Source of the DNA: Psychrobacter sp. WY6
GTDB lineage: Bacteria; Pseudomonadota; Gammaproteobacteria; Pseudomonadales; Moraxellaceae
Assembly: GCF_018448495.1 (NCBI RefSeq)
Contig: NZ_CP049902.1
Span: forward strand, 2,356,001 to 2,420,000
Direction: 5' to 3'
DNA: 64,000 bases
Shown: piece by piece, positions 21,983 to 33,100 of the stretch
Layout of the letters: each line of letters starts with the position of its first letter
Position numbering within the stretch: position 1 is the first letter of the stretch
Program-made: the position numbers and the translations under genes
The notes under the pieces: generated by a model
Seen by the model: the letters and a program-made list of their open reading frames with translations, nothing else
The model's database searches: none
What the model was told of the DNA's origin: nothing

Positions 21983-22880
21983 ATGTTGGATAATTTACGC
22001 GGTATGGCTGTGTTCGCCAGTGGTTGGACATGGCTCTTTTAGTGGCTCTGCTCGTGAGCTTGGCATTACAACCAGTGCAGTCAGCCAGCAAATTCGCTCA
22101 TTAGAAAATGAGCTGGGCGTCGTGCTATTACACCGCTCAACTCGTAAGTTGAGCTTAACAGAAGCTGGCGAAAGTTTTTATGAAGCTGCAAAAGACGTTG
22201 TCAGTGCTGCTGAACAAGGGCGGATTAAGGTCAATCAGTTGCGTGATGAGTTGGCAGGCAGCTTACGAGTGGCGACAACACCAGAGCTTGGTGTTAATCA
22301 TATTTTGCCGGCACTTTCTACGTGGATGGCGGCACATGATGATCTTAGCATTACCTATCTGGCAGACAACCACTATATTGACATGATTGATGAGCGGATT
22401 GATATTGCGATTCGTATGAGTCCATCGATTAATGATTCGAGCCTCAGCAGTCATCCATTGACTGATGTGCGCCAAATGTTGGTTGCGTCACCGCAGTATC
22501 TACGTCAACATACCAAATTGCAAACACCTAAAGATTTGGCTGATCATCAGCTGATTTGTATTGAAATCATGAAAGATGCCAATCAAATTGATCTCATTCA
22601 GACAGAAACGGGTAAAAAGACGCGCACGAAAATGAATTCACGCATTTATACCAATAATGTCTTTATGGCAACCACCTTGGCAAAAGAAGGTCATGGTTTG
22701 GTTAGAATGATGGAAATGGACATCAAAAAAGAGCTTGAAAATGGTGATTTGGTCGAAGTGTTGACCGGTTATCAATTACCAAGTTTTGTACTATATGCGG
22801 TTACCTTAAACCGTGATCAACAGCCAGCCAAAATCACTCGCTGTTTAGAGGTGTTAAAAAAGTATTTTCATGCTAATTAG
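21983..22880 (+). CDS. LysR-family transcriptional regulator
   Basis: About 300 residues. The N-terminal winged HTH (MLDNLRGMAVFAS, then GHGSFSGSARELGITTSAVS) is followed by the periplasmic-binding-like effector domain (LRVATTPELGVNHILPALSTW). The start ATG 21983 has AGGTGAGA upstream. One base is lost at about 22018, where FAS is followed by a shifted frame that should read VVGHGSFSGSA. The target and effector are unknown, as the gene is followed by its own terminator and then by an IS element. Confidence 0.85.
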
Positions 22881-22930
22881 ATGACGTTTGAATAATGCAC
22901 CGTAGAGAGTGGTTTAAAGCCTTCAAAAGC

Positions 22931-22966
22931 AAAAAGCCTATAGACATATTATCTATAGGCTTTTTT
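22931..22966 (+). terminator. Terminator after the LysR gene
   Basis: AAAAAGCCTATAGA pairs with TCTATAGGCTTTTTT around CATATTA, closing just before the IS left end. Confidence 0.85.
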
Positions 22967-23022
22967 AGTATTAGCGTTTAATGTGGTAACCCTCCCAAAC
23001 CTAAGACACCTAACAAATAGAA

Positions 23023-23839
23023 TTAAGCTGCTTGATTGAGTTTCTGTATGGGCGTAAAACCGCCATTGCCCATGTTTGGGCGCTCATGATTATAATGATA
23101 TAACCAGTTTTCTGCTTGTGTGCGTACTTGCTCTAAGTTATCAAACAGCTCCTGATTTAACCAATCATATCTCATGGTTCTGTTAAAGCGCCACATAGGC
23201 ATTTGCTGTGGATTGCCAGGTTCAATATAGCTTAAGTTAATGCTTTTGCAGCCAGTGTCCGTGAGCGCATTGCTGATGTACTCAGGACCATTATCGCATT
23301 ATTTGTACAGGTTTGCCTCGATATTCAATGAGCTGGTCTAATGTGCGTATGATCCTTTGTGCTGGTGAGAAGTCAATCTCAACGGTGAGCGCTTCACGGT
23401 TGTAATCATCAATCACATTAAACAGTCTAAAGCTGCGACCGTCATTTAAGCCGTCGTGCATAAAGTCCATGCTCCAGCTTTGGTTTATCCTATCAGGTAC
23501 TGCTAATGGTATTGGTTTAGCGCGTTTAATGCGACGCTTGGGCTTGATTCTAAGGTTGAGTTCAAGCTCACAGTAGATGCGATATACCCGCTTGTGGTTG
23601 TACGGCAGTCCCATGACATTACGCAGGCTTAAAAAGCATAAACCAAAGCCCCAGTTCTTATTCTCATCAGTCAGTTTGATGAGTAAGTCCGCGATCTGCT
23701 GGTTCTCATCCGTGGCCATTGACTTATGGTAATAGCAGGTCACGCTGATGTTAAAGATACGGCAAGCACGACGTATGCTAATACCATGCTCTTCAATGTA
23801 ATGACAAGCCATTTTCCTGCGCCTTTGGGGCGCTACCAC
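23023..23839 (-). CDS. IS3-family transposase OrfB (DDE integrase domain)
   Basis: Catalytic subunit, made mainly as an OrfAB fusion by -1 frameshifting. It has an HTH_21-like start ([20 protein letters not shown]), the first Asp in [10 protein letters not shown], the second in [11 protein letters not shown], and the downstream [15 protein letters not shown] segment holding the Glu. It ends LNQAA at 23023. The frame is lost at about 23298 (just before the second Asp) and about 23200, so the sequence as given encodes no complete transposase. Given the errors elsewhere, it may be intact in the cell. Confidence 0.85.
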
Positions 23840-24097
23840 TTTTTTGTCATGGCATCCTGTAGGATATCGGACTTAAGACATTCATCAGCATACATCTTCT
23901 TAAGACGTGCATTTTCAATTTCAAGTTCTTTTAAGCGCGCAATCAAAGAGGCATCCATGCCGCCATACTTTGAGCGCCAGTTATAAAAGGTACTTTGGCT
24001 GATATTATGCACGGCAAAGCTCGGTGATAGGGACACCTTGTTCGGCTTGTTTTAGGATATTAACGATTTGGTTGTCAGTAAAGCGTGTCTTTTTCAT
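23833..24097 (-). CDS. IS3-family OrfA (HTH and leucine zipper)
   Basis: About 88 residues. The HTH ([20 protein letters not shown], then [15 protein letters not shown]) is followed by a coiled-coil stretch ([18 protein letters not shown]) for dimerisation, and the end is DAMTKKW. Two bases are lost at about 24034 between LCRA and HNISQS. It ends at a TAG 4 bases after the slip site. ATG 24097 has GGAGAATCCT upstream. Confidence 0.85.
23839..23845 (-). promoter_or_regulatory. Programmed -1 frameshift site A-AAA-AAG in the IS
   Basis: On the minus strand ACA AAA AAG TGG TAG is read in the orfA frame. The heptamer A-AAA-AAG is in the right register for a slip into the orfB frame (GTG GTA GCG CCC). 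This is a genuine recoding site, unlike the other breaks in this window. Confidence 0.8.
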
Positions 24098-24183
24098 AGG
24101 ATTCTCCTGCTGATATATTTAGCAGTTAATCTCTATTTCTAAGTGTTCTTATTTAGTGGGGGGATTACCATGTAACCAATCAT

Positions 24184-25360
24184 TTAAAATGATGGTTTTA
24201 GCAAGTCAATCAGACGCTCAGCCACTTGTGTGCTCTCATCGCGGCTCATATTAAGCGGCGGTAGCAAGCGCACAACATGCCCACCAGTGACATTGATGAT
24301 GAGCTTTTGTTCATCACGCGCACGATCAACCAACTGACTACAGTCCATGTCTTCAGGCAAAGCGATACCAATCATCATACCTGCACCACGACTGCTGACG
24401 CCATATTGTCCTAGTGTATCGACCAGCGTCTCTCGAATAAACAGCCCTTCGGTTACGGCATTGGTCATGATATCACTGTTAGCCAATACGTCTATACGCT
24501 ATGTACTACACGACTGGCTAGCGGCGTACCGCCATAAGTAGAGCCATGACTACCAGCACCAAACAGGCCATTAGCGCGGCCACGTACCATACATGCGCCT
24601 ACTGGAAAACCGTTACCCAAGCCCTTAGCCGTCGTCAATACATCAGGACGCGCATTACTATGTTGATAAGCGAAGTATTTACCCGTACGGCCATTACCTG
24701 TTTGCACTTCATCCAGCATAAATAGCCAGTTGTGGGCTTCACACTCTGCTTGTAGCTCTTCAAGATATGTAAATCCGTTAGCAGCAGTATTTAAACCCCC
24801 TTCACCTTGAATAGGCTCTACAAAGATGGCGCAAATTTCATCATGATCTTGCGCGGCTTGCTTAATCGCGGCAATATCGCCAAAGGGTACACGGATAAAG
24901 TCATCAATGTGTAAAACCCTTCACGGGCTTTTGGGTTGGCGGTGGCTGACAATGATAATAAGGTACGACCATGGAATGACTGCTCCATAACGATGACTTT
25001 TGGGCGTTTAAAACCTTGCTGATAGGCATATAGACGCGCCAATTTGAGCGCCGCCTCGTTCGCTTCAGCACCACTATTGGCAAAAAACACACTGTCCATT
25101 TGGGCGGCTGTACATAGCACTTCACCCGCACGCTCTTGCCAGTCGATACCGAATAAATTACTGGTATGTACTAAAGTCGCTGCTTGCTGCTGAATGGCGT
25201 CAGTCACTTGCGGGTGGCAATGCCCTAGACCGCATACAGCAATACCAGTCAGCGCATCTAAATAAGGCGTGTCATCTTTGGTATATAGCCAGCTGCCTGA
25301 ACCGCGTGTAAAGCTGATTGGCTGACGGTTATAAGTGGGCATCAGATAAGTAGCAGACAT
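24184..25360 (-). CDS. argD: Acetylornithine/succinyldiaminopimelate aminotransferase
   Basis: PLP-dependent class III aminotransferase of arginine (and lysine) synthesis, about 393 residues. Signatures are GIAVCGLGHCHPQV, FFANSGAEANEAALKLAR (the cofactor phosphate site), the LDEVQTGNGRTG motif (metal/PLP Asp), and the Schiff-base Lys in LTTAKGLGNGFPVGA. The frame is lost at about 24490, 24720-24810 and 24910, and the pieces join in the right order. ATG 25360 (MSATYLMPTY) is chosen because AAGGA lies 8 bases upstream; the Met at 25369 overlaps that site. The downstream IS starts 13 bp after the stop and may have displaced its terminator. Confidence 0.9.
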
Positions 25361-25407
25361 ATAAAACATCCTTAAAATGATAAATTAGTTAAAAGAGAAG
25401 GTGTTGA

Positions 25408-25599
25408 TTATAGCTCGTCAGAAAAAGGCGTGGTTTCTGCAGGTAAGGTATAGTCTTCATTTGCCCATGCACCTAAGTCGATAAGTTTGCATTGACTGCT
25501 ACAAAACGGCTTGTATTTATTGTCTTGCCATGCTGTTTTAGTGCCACAACGTGGGCAAGGATAGGTTTTAGGGGAGGTGTGGGGGGTAGATTCAGTCAT
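25408..25599 (-). CDS. yacG: DNA gyrase inhibitor YacG
   Basis: A 63-residue zinc protein with C-x2-C-x15-C-x3-C (CPRCGTK ... CSSQCK) followed by LIDLGAWANEDY, the YacG signature. In E. coli it binds gyrase and blocks DNA binding. It is intact, on the same strand as argD and 47 bp upstream of argD's start. Confidence 0.9.
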   Translation of the reverse strand: MTESTPHTSPKTYPCPRCGTKTAWQDNKYKPFCSSQCKLIDLGAWANEDYTLPAETTPFSDEL

Positions 25600-25808
25600 G
25601 ATAAGGGTGAGAGTATCCTCGATTTATTTGTATGATGAACGTCATTAGCGAGCGGCAGTCGGTAATTGTATCTATTTTCACCTCGTATACGCTTGATAGA
25701 CTACGATAGCGCGTTACTCGCTGTCGCTATATTACTATTGAAGTGGATTGGCTATATAATAGCATGCGCCCGAATAATGGCAAAAGACAAATACTTTAAG
25801 GATAGTAG

Positions 25809-26485
25809 ATGAGCGATAATATTGAGCTTACACATCAGCAACAGCGAGCATTTCAACCAGAAAAGCTTTCAGCACCACGTGATTTTATCATGCCAAATAT
25901 CATTCACGACAATAAAAGCGCTGTCCCTTTAATATTAGAAATTGGTGCAGGGAAGGGTAAGCATGCGCTTGGTTTCGCCGCAAAAAATACCGATAAGCAT
26001 CTGATTGCGATCGAACGTACGCGAAATAAATTTGACGCTTTTGCCAAACTGGCAGTGCTACAAGATTCACCGAATTTAACTGCCATTCATGCTGATGCGA
26101 TCGCATGGATTGTGCATGCCATTGAACCCAATAGTGTCAGTCAAATCTTCATACTGTACCCCAATCCTGAACAGCACAATCCCAACCAGCAATGGCTAAA
26201 AATGCCTTTTTTCGAGTTTTTATTGTCACGCTTGCAAGTAGGTGGAGAGGTGGTACTAGTAACCAACATCGAAGCCTATATCAATAATGCAGAGCAGCAA
26301 GCAACGGAGATATGGTCGTTGCCTAATGAGCGCTATCAAGTTGCTGATGACAGTCAGCGCACGCATTTTGAAATAAAATATTAGCCCGTGGAGAGGTATG
26401 CTGGGAGCTTAATATGCGTAAGCCGGAGGGTTATAAAACTAGGTTTGATGAGTGGCAGGCAGATATTGTGAATCAAGTTAAATAG
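25809..26485 (+). CDS. TrmB-like SAM-dependent methyltransferase
   Basis: About 225 residues. The class I methyltransferase fold is indicated by EIGAGKGKHALGFA (motif I), IERTRNKFDAF (ribose-binding Glu) and the ILYPNPEQHNPNQQW segment. That segment sits where TrmB (tRNA m7G46 methyltransferase) has PDPWPKKRHHKRR, so the typical basic/catalytic residues are changed. The frame is broken at about 26382, and restoring it adds LARGEVCWELNMRKPEGYKT to the stop at 26485. A TrmB paralogue or divergent methyltransferase is likely. The substrate is unknown. Confidence 0.65.
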
Positions 26486-26570
26486 CCTAATTAATAAATC
26501 AAGACCAATCTTGCCGATATAAGTGCAAATTTGTAATATTTAAAATAGCCTAAGTAAATAAAATACTAAA

Positions 26571-26600
26571 AGATAAAACCGCCACAAAAAGGCGGTTCAA
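26571..26600 (-). terminator. Terminator downstream of the UbiB-like gene
   Basis: AACCGCC pairs with GGCGGTT around ACAAAAA. Read on the minus strand, the right flank is T-rich (TTTTATCTTTT), so it fits the gene ending at 26640. Confidence 0.55.
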
Positions 26601-26639
26601 AAATTGCTTACTATTAAAGAAAATTTGCTTCAATCAAAA

Positions 26640-28033
26640 CTATAAATAAGGTTTTACTAAAGTATCGGAATCAGTATAAGCGTCAAGCACCGTCAAAAAG
26701 GTATAAGCACCAATAAATTTTCGACTAATAAACATAAATTCTTTTGGTGGTAAGTTAAACTCAAAAGACTGCATCGCTTTTGTGGCTTGTGTTGAGAGGC
26801 GAGAGTGAAGTTTGCTGTTCGCCCAAATAAACGGTCGTCCTTATCTAGACAGTCGATAGGAATATCAGGATTGGTCGCTGGATCACTAAACGGTTCAGTT
26901 GCCAATAAAAATAGTGACGCCATATCAGAGCGTACTTTATTGCTCATACTATCAAAGAAGTCATAACCCGTCATCGCAAGCATCATCGCCTGATGGTCAT
27001 GGCGGTAACCCGCTTTTAGTAAGCCATGCGCAATGGTCAAAAGGTTGTTATCAAATTGACGAATAGCACCAAAATCTAATAATACTAATTTATCGATATC
27101 GCCTTCATTTTCACTGACACGAACCAGATAATTACCAAAGTTGGGGTCCGTCTGCATTTCACCCCACACAAAAATCTCTTGCATCATGATTTCGATGGCT
27201 GCCTGACCAATAGCGTTACGACGCTCATGAGGTAATAATTGTAATGCCTCAGAAACTACGGTAATACCTGGCTCATAAGACATACAGAGTAGGCGTTTTT
27301 TGGAATAAGTGCGATTAATCTTGGGAACTATGTAACGCGGATCATTACTCAAGCGTTCATAAAAGCGTTCTGTCGTCGCGGCTTCAGCTTCATAGTCCAC
27401 CTCATGATGGAGTAGGTCACGTATTTCTTCGAACCAAGCATCGAGCGAACGGGTCTGCGGAACGATATTACTAACTTTTAATAATTGCTTAAATAAAGCA
27501 AGATCTGAGTTGATCGCATCAGCAACACCCGGATACTGAATTTTTAATACAACTTGCTCGCCAGTTGCAATCACGGTGGCTCGATGAACTTGAGCGAGCG
27601 ACGCAGTACCTATAGGAACCGTATCGACATCTAATTCATGTAGTTTTTCACCCAATAATTGCTGCAGCGTTTGTTGCATGGTTGGCCATGATAGCGTAGC
27701 GGTATCGTCATTGAGCGTTTGCAAGGCACGGGTGATTTCTGGTGGCAAAATATGTTCGCCATAAATCGCTAGCATTTGACCAATTTTGACGACCGAACCT
27801 TTTAGCTTACCTAGCTCTTCTGCGAGGTAGTTTGCTTGGGCTTCCATAAATACTTGGTTGCGTGCTGTGCGTGCTTCTTTATTTAAGAACATACCAGACA
27901 CACTATTACCCGCCCAGCGGCGACCGATATTTAAGGAGGTTTTAGCAATCGACATTCGTCTATCAAACCCTGAGGTTTTTAAGTTATCGATGGATTGCTT
28001 GGTGCTAGAAGGTTTAGACGTATCATTTGCCAT
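26640..28033 (-). CDS. ABC1/UbiB-family atypical kinase
   Basis: About 465 residues. The kinase-like domain has the KxGQ motif in KGSVVKIGQMLAIYG, an Ala-rich loop (GTASLAQVHRA, replacing the P-loop), the Lys in VVLKIQYPG, the catalytic-loop MQTDPNFGNYL and the metal Asp in LVLLDFGAI. The family supports coenzyme Q biosynthesis. It lacks the two C-terminal membrane helices typical of UbiB, so it may be the soluble AarF type. The frame is lost at about 26820, and the true end is about 26640. The start is uncertain: 28033 (MANDTSK) is favoured over 28048 or a TTG at 28075. Confidence 0.8.
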
Positions 28034-28233
28034 AATATAATCATTCATCCAGTTGGTATTGATTTGTGGGTTCAAAACCTACAATACAAGGGAGATGCGA
28101 TGTACGGGTACAAAATTGTATCATATAAAGCACATTTGGTTGATGAGCCTAAGCTTGCCAATAGCAGTTACTTTGTAAGCCGCAGTATATGTTTGCAGAC
28201 TATAATTTCGTAAAAAATAATATCAAAAAATAA

Positions 28234-28254
28234 GACCTAGCATGATGCTAGGTC
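28234..28254 (-). terminator. Terminator after purD
   Basis: GACCTAGCAT pairs with ATGCTAGGTC, with A-rich sequence to its left that reads as a T-tract on the minus strand. It lies about 77 bp beyond the purD stop. Confidence 0.6.
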
Positions 28255-28330
28255 GAATCATAAAAGCTAAGAGTAATTTGGTGTATCAGACTAAAACTGC
28301 GAGCAGCTCTCGCCTGAGTAATATTTATTT

Positions 28331-29659
28331 TTAACTGTTTTCACGAGCAATGGCATGATGACCAATATCACGGCGATACTGTGCACCATCAAAACTAATC
28401 GCACCTGTTACCGCAAGTGCGGCTTGCTGAGCATCTGAAATACCTGCAAGAGCAGTCACGCATAATACACGTCCGCCATTCGTCACCACTTCTTTTTCAC
28501 GGTCTATGGCATCACTGTCAGAAAAAGCAGTGCCAGCATGGAAGACTTTGACAGCGTTGTCATTATTGTCATCTAGTTCTGGCAAGCCAGCAATCACATC
28601 ACCTTTTGATGATGTTTCAGGATAACCTTTTGAAGCAATGACGATACCGAGGGCAGGGCGGCTATCCCATTGAGCATCACTAGGCAACTGTCCTGCTAGA
28701 CCTTTTGCCACCAAATCTACCATTGATGATTGTAAACGCATTAAGATAGGCTGAGTTTCTGGATCACCAAAACGGCAGTTAAATTCGATCACATAAGGGT
28801 CACCTGTTTCATCAATCATGAGACCTGCATATAAAAATCCCGTATAAGGGTGACCAGCATTATTCATTGCATCAACCACTGGTTGAATGACTTGGGTCAT
28901 GACTTTTTCATGGACATCTTGAGTGACCACTGGCGCAGGAGAGTATGCTCCCATACCGCCTGTGTTCGGCCCTGTATCGCCTTCAAAAGCCCGTTTATGG
29001 TCTTGGCTCGTTGCCATTGGCAAGATATTTTTACCATCAATCATGCAGATAAAGCTCGCTTCTTCACCTTGCAAAAACTGCTCAATCACCACGCGGCTGC
29101 CTGCATCACCAAACTTATTGTCCGCAAGCATGTCATCGATGGCCTCATATGCCTGTTCGATAGTTTCTGCAACAATGACCCCTTTACCAGCGGCAAGGCC
29201 ATCGGCTTTGATAACGATGGGTGCACCTTGTTCATCGATATAAGCTTTGGCAGCTACCGCTTCGGTGAAGCCTTTGTAGGCTGCGGTGGGGATATTATTT
29301 TGTTCCATGAATTCTTTGGCAAAGGTTTTGGAACCTTCTAATTGCGCACAGTATGCTGTTGGTCCCCACGCTTGAATCCCAGCATCGCGGCAAGCATCAA
29401 CGATACCAGTGACCAAAGGCGCTTCTGGTCCAACAATGACCATATCAATGGCATTATTTTGGCAAAAATCGATGATTGCACTATGTTCACTAGCGTTCTC
29501 GCCCGTAGATACTAGGACAACGTTTTGGCATTTAGGTTCAAGCGCTGTACCAGCATTACCAGGCGCGACGTAGACATTATTGACCTTATCGTCTTTTGCA
29601 CATTGCCATGCTAGCGCGTGTTCGCGACCACCTGAACCAATCACCAAAATATTCATCAT
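28331..29659 (-). CDS. purD: Phosphoribosylamine-glycine ligase
   Basis: Second step of purine synthesis: ATP, glycine and phosphoribosylamine give GAR. A 442-residue intact ATP-grasp enzyme. It starts MMNILVIGSGGREHALAW, with IVIKADGLAAGKGVIV (ATP-binding loop), GFLYAGLMIDETGDPYVIEFNCRFGDPETQ split over the active-site region, and GDTGPNTGGMGAYSP. AAGGG lies upstream of 29659. It is one of the few large genes here without a frame break. Confidence 0.95.
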   Translation of the reverse strand: MMNILVIGSGGREHALAWQCAKDDKVNNVYVAPGNAGTALEPKCQNVVLVSTGENASEHSAIIDFCQNNAIDMVIVGPEAPLVTGIVDACRDAGIQAWGPTAYCAQLEGSKTFAKEFMEQNNIPTAAYKGFTEAVAAKAYIDEQGAPIVIKADGLAAGKGVIVAETIEQAYEAIDDMLADNKFGDAGSRVVIEQFLQGEEASFICMIDGKNILPMATSQDHKRAFEGDTGPNTGGMGAYSPAPVVTQDVHEKVMTQVIQPVVDAMNNAGHPYTGFLYAGLMIDETGDPYVIEFNCRFGDPETQPILMRLQSSMVDLVAKGLAGQLPSDAQWDSRPALGIVIASKGYPETSSKGDVIAGLPELDDNNDNAVKVFHAGTAFSDSDAIDREKEVVTNGGRVLCVTALAGISDAQQAALAVTGAISFDGAQYRRDIGHHAIARENS

Positions 29660-30111
29660 ACGTCTTGCCCTTAGCATTAAAATTAGTTATGAGTTAGCCA
29701 CACACTCTCAAATACTGGCATATTCTAACAAAAAAGTCGTACCGATTGCCATGAGTATCCACTTGCCAGCAATTAATCATCAATAAACGGAAAAACCTGT
29801 CTCATGAGCAAATGTTATCGACATGTTGCTGATTCATGAAATGATGTTGTACGCTTTAGCTGGCGCGCTATGTACGTTACACTTCACTAAATTAATGGCA
29901 TTAAATCCCAATTGCGACATATTCCTAAAAACAAAGGTGAAAAAAGGAGAGAAACTTAAAATATCAAGAAAAAACAGAATAAATTGCGTAAATGGATATA
30001 CTGCTCCGCAGCACCAATAATGTTTCACATATTTATGCGGTGCCATTAGTTAGTACGAATTAATAAACTTAAATAAATGATAAATTAAATCTATAAAAAA
30101 GGATGAAGGAC
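29660..30111. other. Intergenic region between divergent purD and gdhB
   Basis: 452 bp, AT-rich and with no supported gene. Short ORFs here (for example at 29823-30020) have no ribosome-binding site and no recognisable product. It should carry both promoters. AGGA at 30099-30102 is the start signal for the dehydrogenase gene. I see no strong operator. Confidence 0.5.
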
Positions 30112-33100
30112 ATGCCAAACTCCCTCAGTATCGCAAAAGCGCATCAGCCAGATAAGCGATATTGCTACCAGTTATGTACAAAAAGACAAATCATTATTTG
30201 ATCATTTTATTCATAGTTATTATCAGCCATTGCACGCAGAGGCAGCTGAGACTATCAGTAATGCTGACCTAGCGGGCATGGTATTACATCATTTTACGTT
30301 GCTCCAAGCCTATGATGGTAGCAAGCCACAACTGAAGGTGCTAAACCCCAAAGCAGAAGAGCAGCATTTTCATAGCTCACATACGGTTATTCAAATTGTT
30401 GCCTATGACAGACCGTTTTTAGTCGATACGATTTTGATGAGTCTTGAGTCTGAAGGTATCGATGTTCATCGTACTTATAACATCATTGTCAGTGTTGCAC
30501 GTGATGATAATGGTCATATTACTCATGTCGAAGGCGCACATGAAAGCGCGACCTCTCATTTGTCTTTGATTCATTGTGAAATTGCCTATCAAGATGATGA
30601 AGATCTGGCTGCATTACAGCAAATGTTATTGGCAAAAATTGATACGCTAGATACAGTCGTTGGCGATTGGAAGCAGATGCGTGCGCAGTTGACGGATATC
30701 AAAGCTGAGCTATCAAACAAGCCACTGCCAGAAGTTTTTTACTCGCAGCAAGAGATACAAGCATTTTTAGATTGGATATTAGACGATCATTTTATATTCT
30801 TGGGTTATCGTGAATACCGTTTGGAAGGCGGGCAGGCTGTCGAAGTGAATGCTGAACCTGCTGATTTAGATTTATTCGCCATTGGTAATAGTGGTCTTGG
30901 TCTATTACGCGGTGCCGAAGAAGATAAACTGTCAGAAAGTTTTAGCCAATTGCCAAAAGTATTAAAGCAACTATTGACTGAACCGCGAGTATTGATGTTG
31001 TCCAAATCAAGCCGTGTATCGCCTGTGCATCGTCCCGTATATATGGACTTTTGGGTATTCATAAGTTTGATGACAATGGTAAGCTGGTTGGTGAATATCG
31101 ATTTATTGGTCTATTGACCTCACAAGCGTATCAACTAACGGTACAGCAAATTCCGCTATTACGTGACAAAGCCAATAAGATTATGGCGATGGCAGAATTG
31201 CCACGTGACGGTCATGCACACCATAAAATGATGCATGTGATTAACACCTTACCGCGTGACGACCTCTTTCAAGCCAGCGTTGAAGAGCTATATCCTATCG
31301 TTTCTGGTATCAGCCAATTGCAAGATAAAAAGAGCCTGCGCCTATTCAGCCGTGTGGATCATTATCAGCGCTTTGTCTCATGCTTGGTCTATATCCCGCG
31401 CGACAAGTTCAACACCGAGCTACGTATCAAAGTACAGAACGTCCTAAAAGAAGCCTACGGTGGCACATCATCAGGCTTTACCACAGAATTCAATGAATCA
31501 GCTCACGCACGTGTGCATGTCCATGTGCGTACGGTGCCAGGTCAAGTGAAAGACGTCGATACTGCTGCACTTGAAGCCAAACTATCTGCTTTAATGCAAT
31601 CATGGAGCGACAGCTATCAAAAGATGCTGCTGGATAATGTGGGTGAGCAACAAGCCAATGCTTTAAACCGTCGCTTCTTAAATTATATCCCTGCCGCTTA
31701 TCAAGAGCGTTTTGATGCCCGTACTGCGGTTGAAGACACCAAGCGTTTGGCTGTATTGACAGCAGAACAGCCGATGATTTGGCATTTATACCAGTCAACG
31801 GGCGATGCAAGCAATCAATTACACCTAAAACTGTATGGTCGTGAACAGCCTGTTATTTTGTCTAAGGTCCTGCCAATCCTTGAAAACTTTGGTGTGTCTG
31901 TCATTTCAGCGCAAACCTATGAGTTTGATTTGCCAGAGCAGCCCATTTGGATGCAAGAGTATGAACTGACACTAGAGCATGTCGATACTGTCAACATGCA
32001 AGTGGTTCGTGGTCAGTTTGAAGACAGTCTCAAACAGATTTGGGCGGGACATGTTGAGAGTGACTCCTTTAACGAATTGGTATTAACGACCAATTTAGAC
32101 ACTTATGATGTGGTGGTGCTACGAGCATTGTCACGCTATATGATGCAAGCAAAAGCACCATTCTCTAGTACGTATATTCAGCAAACGGTAGTAAAAAATA
32201 GCGACATTAGCGTGGCGCTCGGTAGTTTGTTTGATGCCCGTATGAACCCTAAATACAGTGAAGGTGAACGCACAGAAAAAACCGCGCAGATTCAACAGAA
32301 AATCACGGCGGCATTGGCAGGTGTGGATAGCTTGGATGAAGACCGTATCTTGCGTTGGTATTTAGATTTAATTAACGCCATGGTACGCACTAACTTCTAT
32401 CAAACCGATAGCGATGGTCAGCGTAAAGATCGTTTATCGTTTAAGTTTTTGGCAGCAGATATTCCTAATCTACCAAAACCAAAACCGATGTTTGAGATAT
32501 TCGTGTATTCGCCGCGTGTTGAAGCCGTGCATTTGCGCGGTGGTAAAGTGGCTCGTGGTGGTCTGCGTTGGTCAGATCGTATGGAAGATTTCCGCACCGA
32601 AGTGCTTGGTTTGGTCAAAGCACAGATGGTCAAAAACGCGGTGATTGTTCCTGTTGGTTCAAAAGGCGGTTTTATCGTCAAAACCAAAACCATGGCAGAT
32701 GGTCGCGATGCATTCCAAGCCGAAGGCATTGCTTGTTATCAAGCATTCCTACGCGGCATGCTTGATGTGACGGATAATATCGTTGATGGAAAAATTGTCC
32801 CGCCAGCCAACACCGTGCGTCATGATGAAGATGATCCGTACTTAGTGGTCGCGGCTGATAAAGGAACCGCCAGCTTCTCTGATATTGCGAATGCCTTGTC
32901 TGCTGAATATGACTTCTGGCTCGACGATGCCTTTGCCTCAGGTGGCTCGGTTGGTTACGATCACAAAGCCATGGGTATCACTGCACGCGGTGGTTGGGAG
33001 TCGGTCAAACGTCACTTCCGTATGCGCGGCATGGACATTCAAAACCGTGATAACTTTACCGTGGTTGGTATTGGCGATATGAGTGGTGACGTATTCGGCA

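Larger units (their letters stand above)
22984..24170 (-). mobile_element. IS3-family insertion sequence, 1187 bp
   Basis: The imperfect terminal inverted repeats start TGGTAACCCTCCC on the left and TGGTAATCCCCCC on the right. Similarity continues over about 40 bp (AAGACACCTAACAAATAG versus AAGAACACTTAGAAATAG). Inside are orfA and orfB on the minus strand, with a canonical A-AAA-AAG slip site where they overlap, the IS3 design. No target duplication is clear (atg left, tgt right). The right end is 13 bp past the argD stop, in an intergenic position that does not break any gene. Confidence 0.85.

Noticed and set aside
28850..29341. Plus-strand ORFs inside purD
   Set aside because: They are shadows of a conserved intact gene on the other strand with no start signal.
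29823..30046. Small genes in the purD-gdhB intergenic region
   Set aside because: No ribosome-binding site, overlapping on both strands, and no recognisable product.
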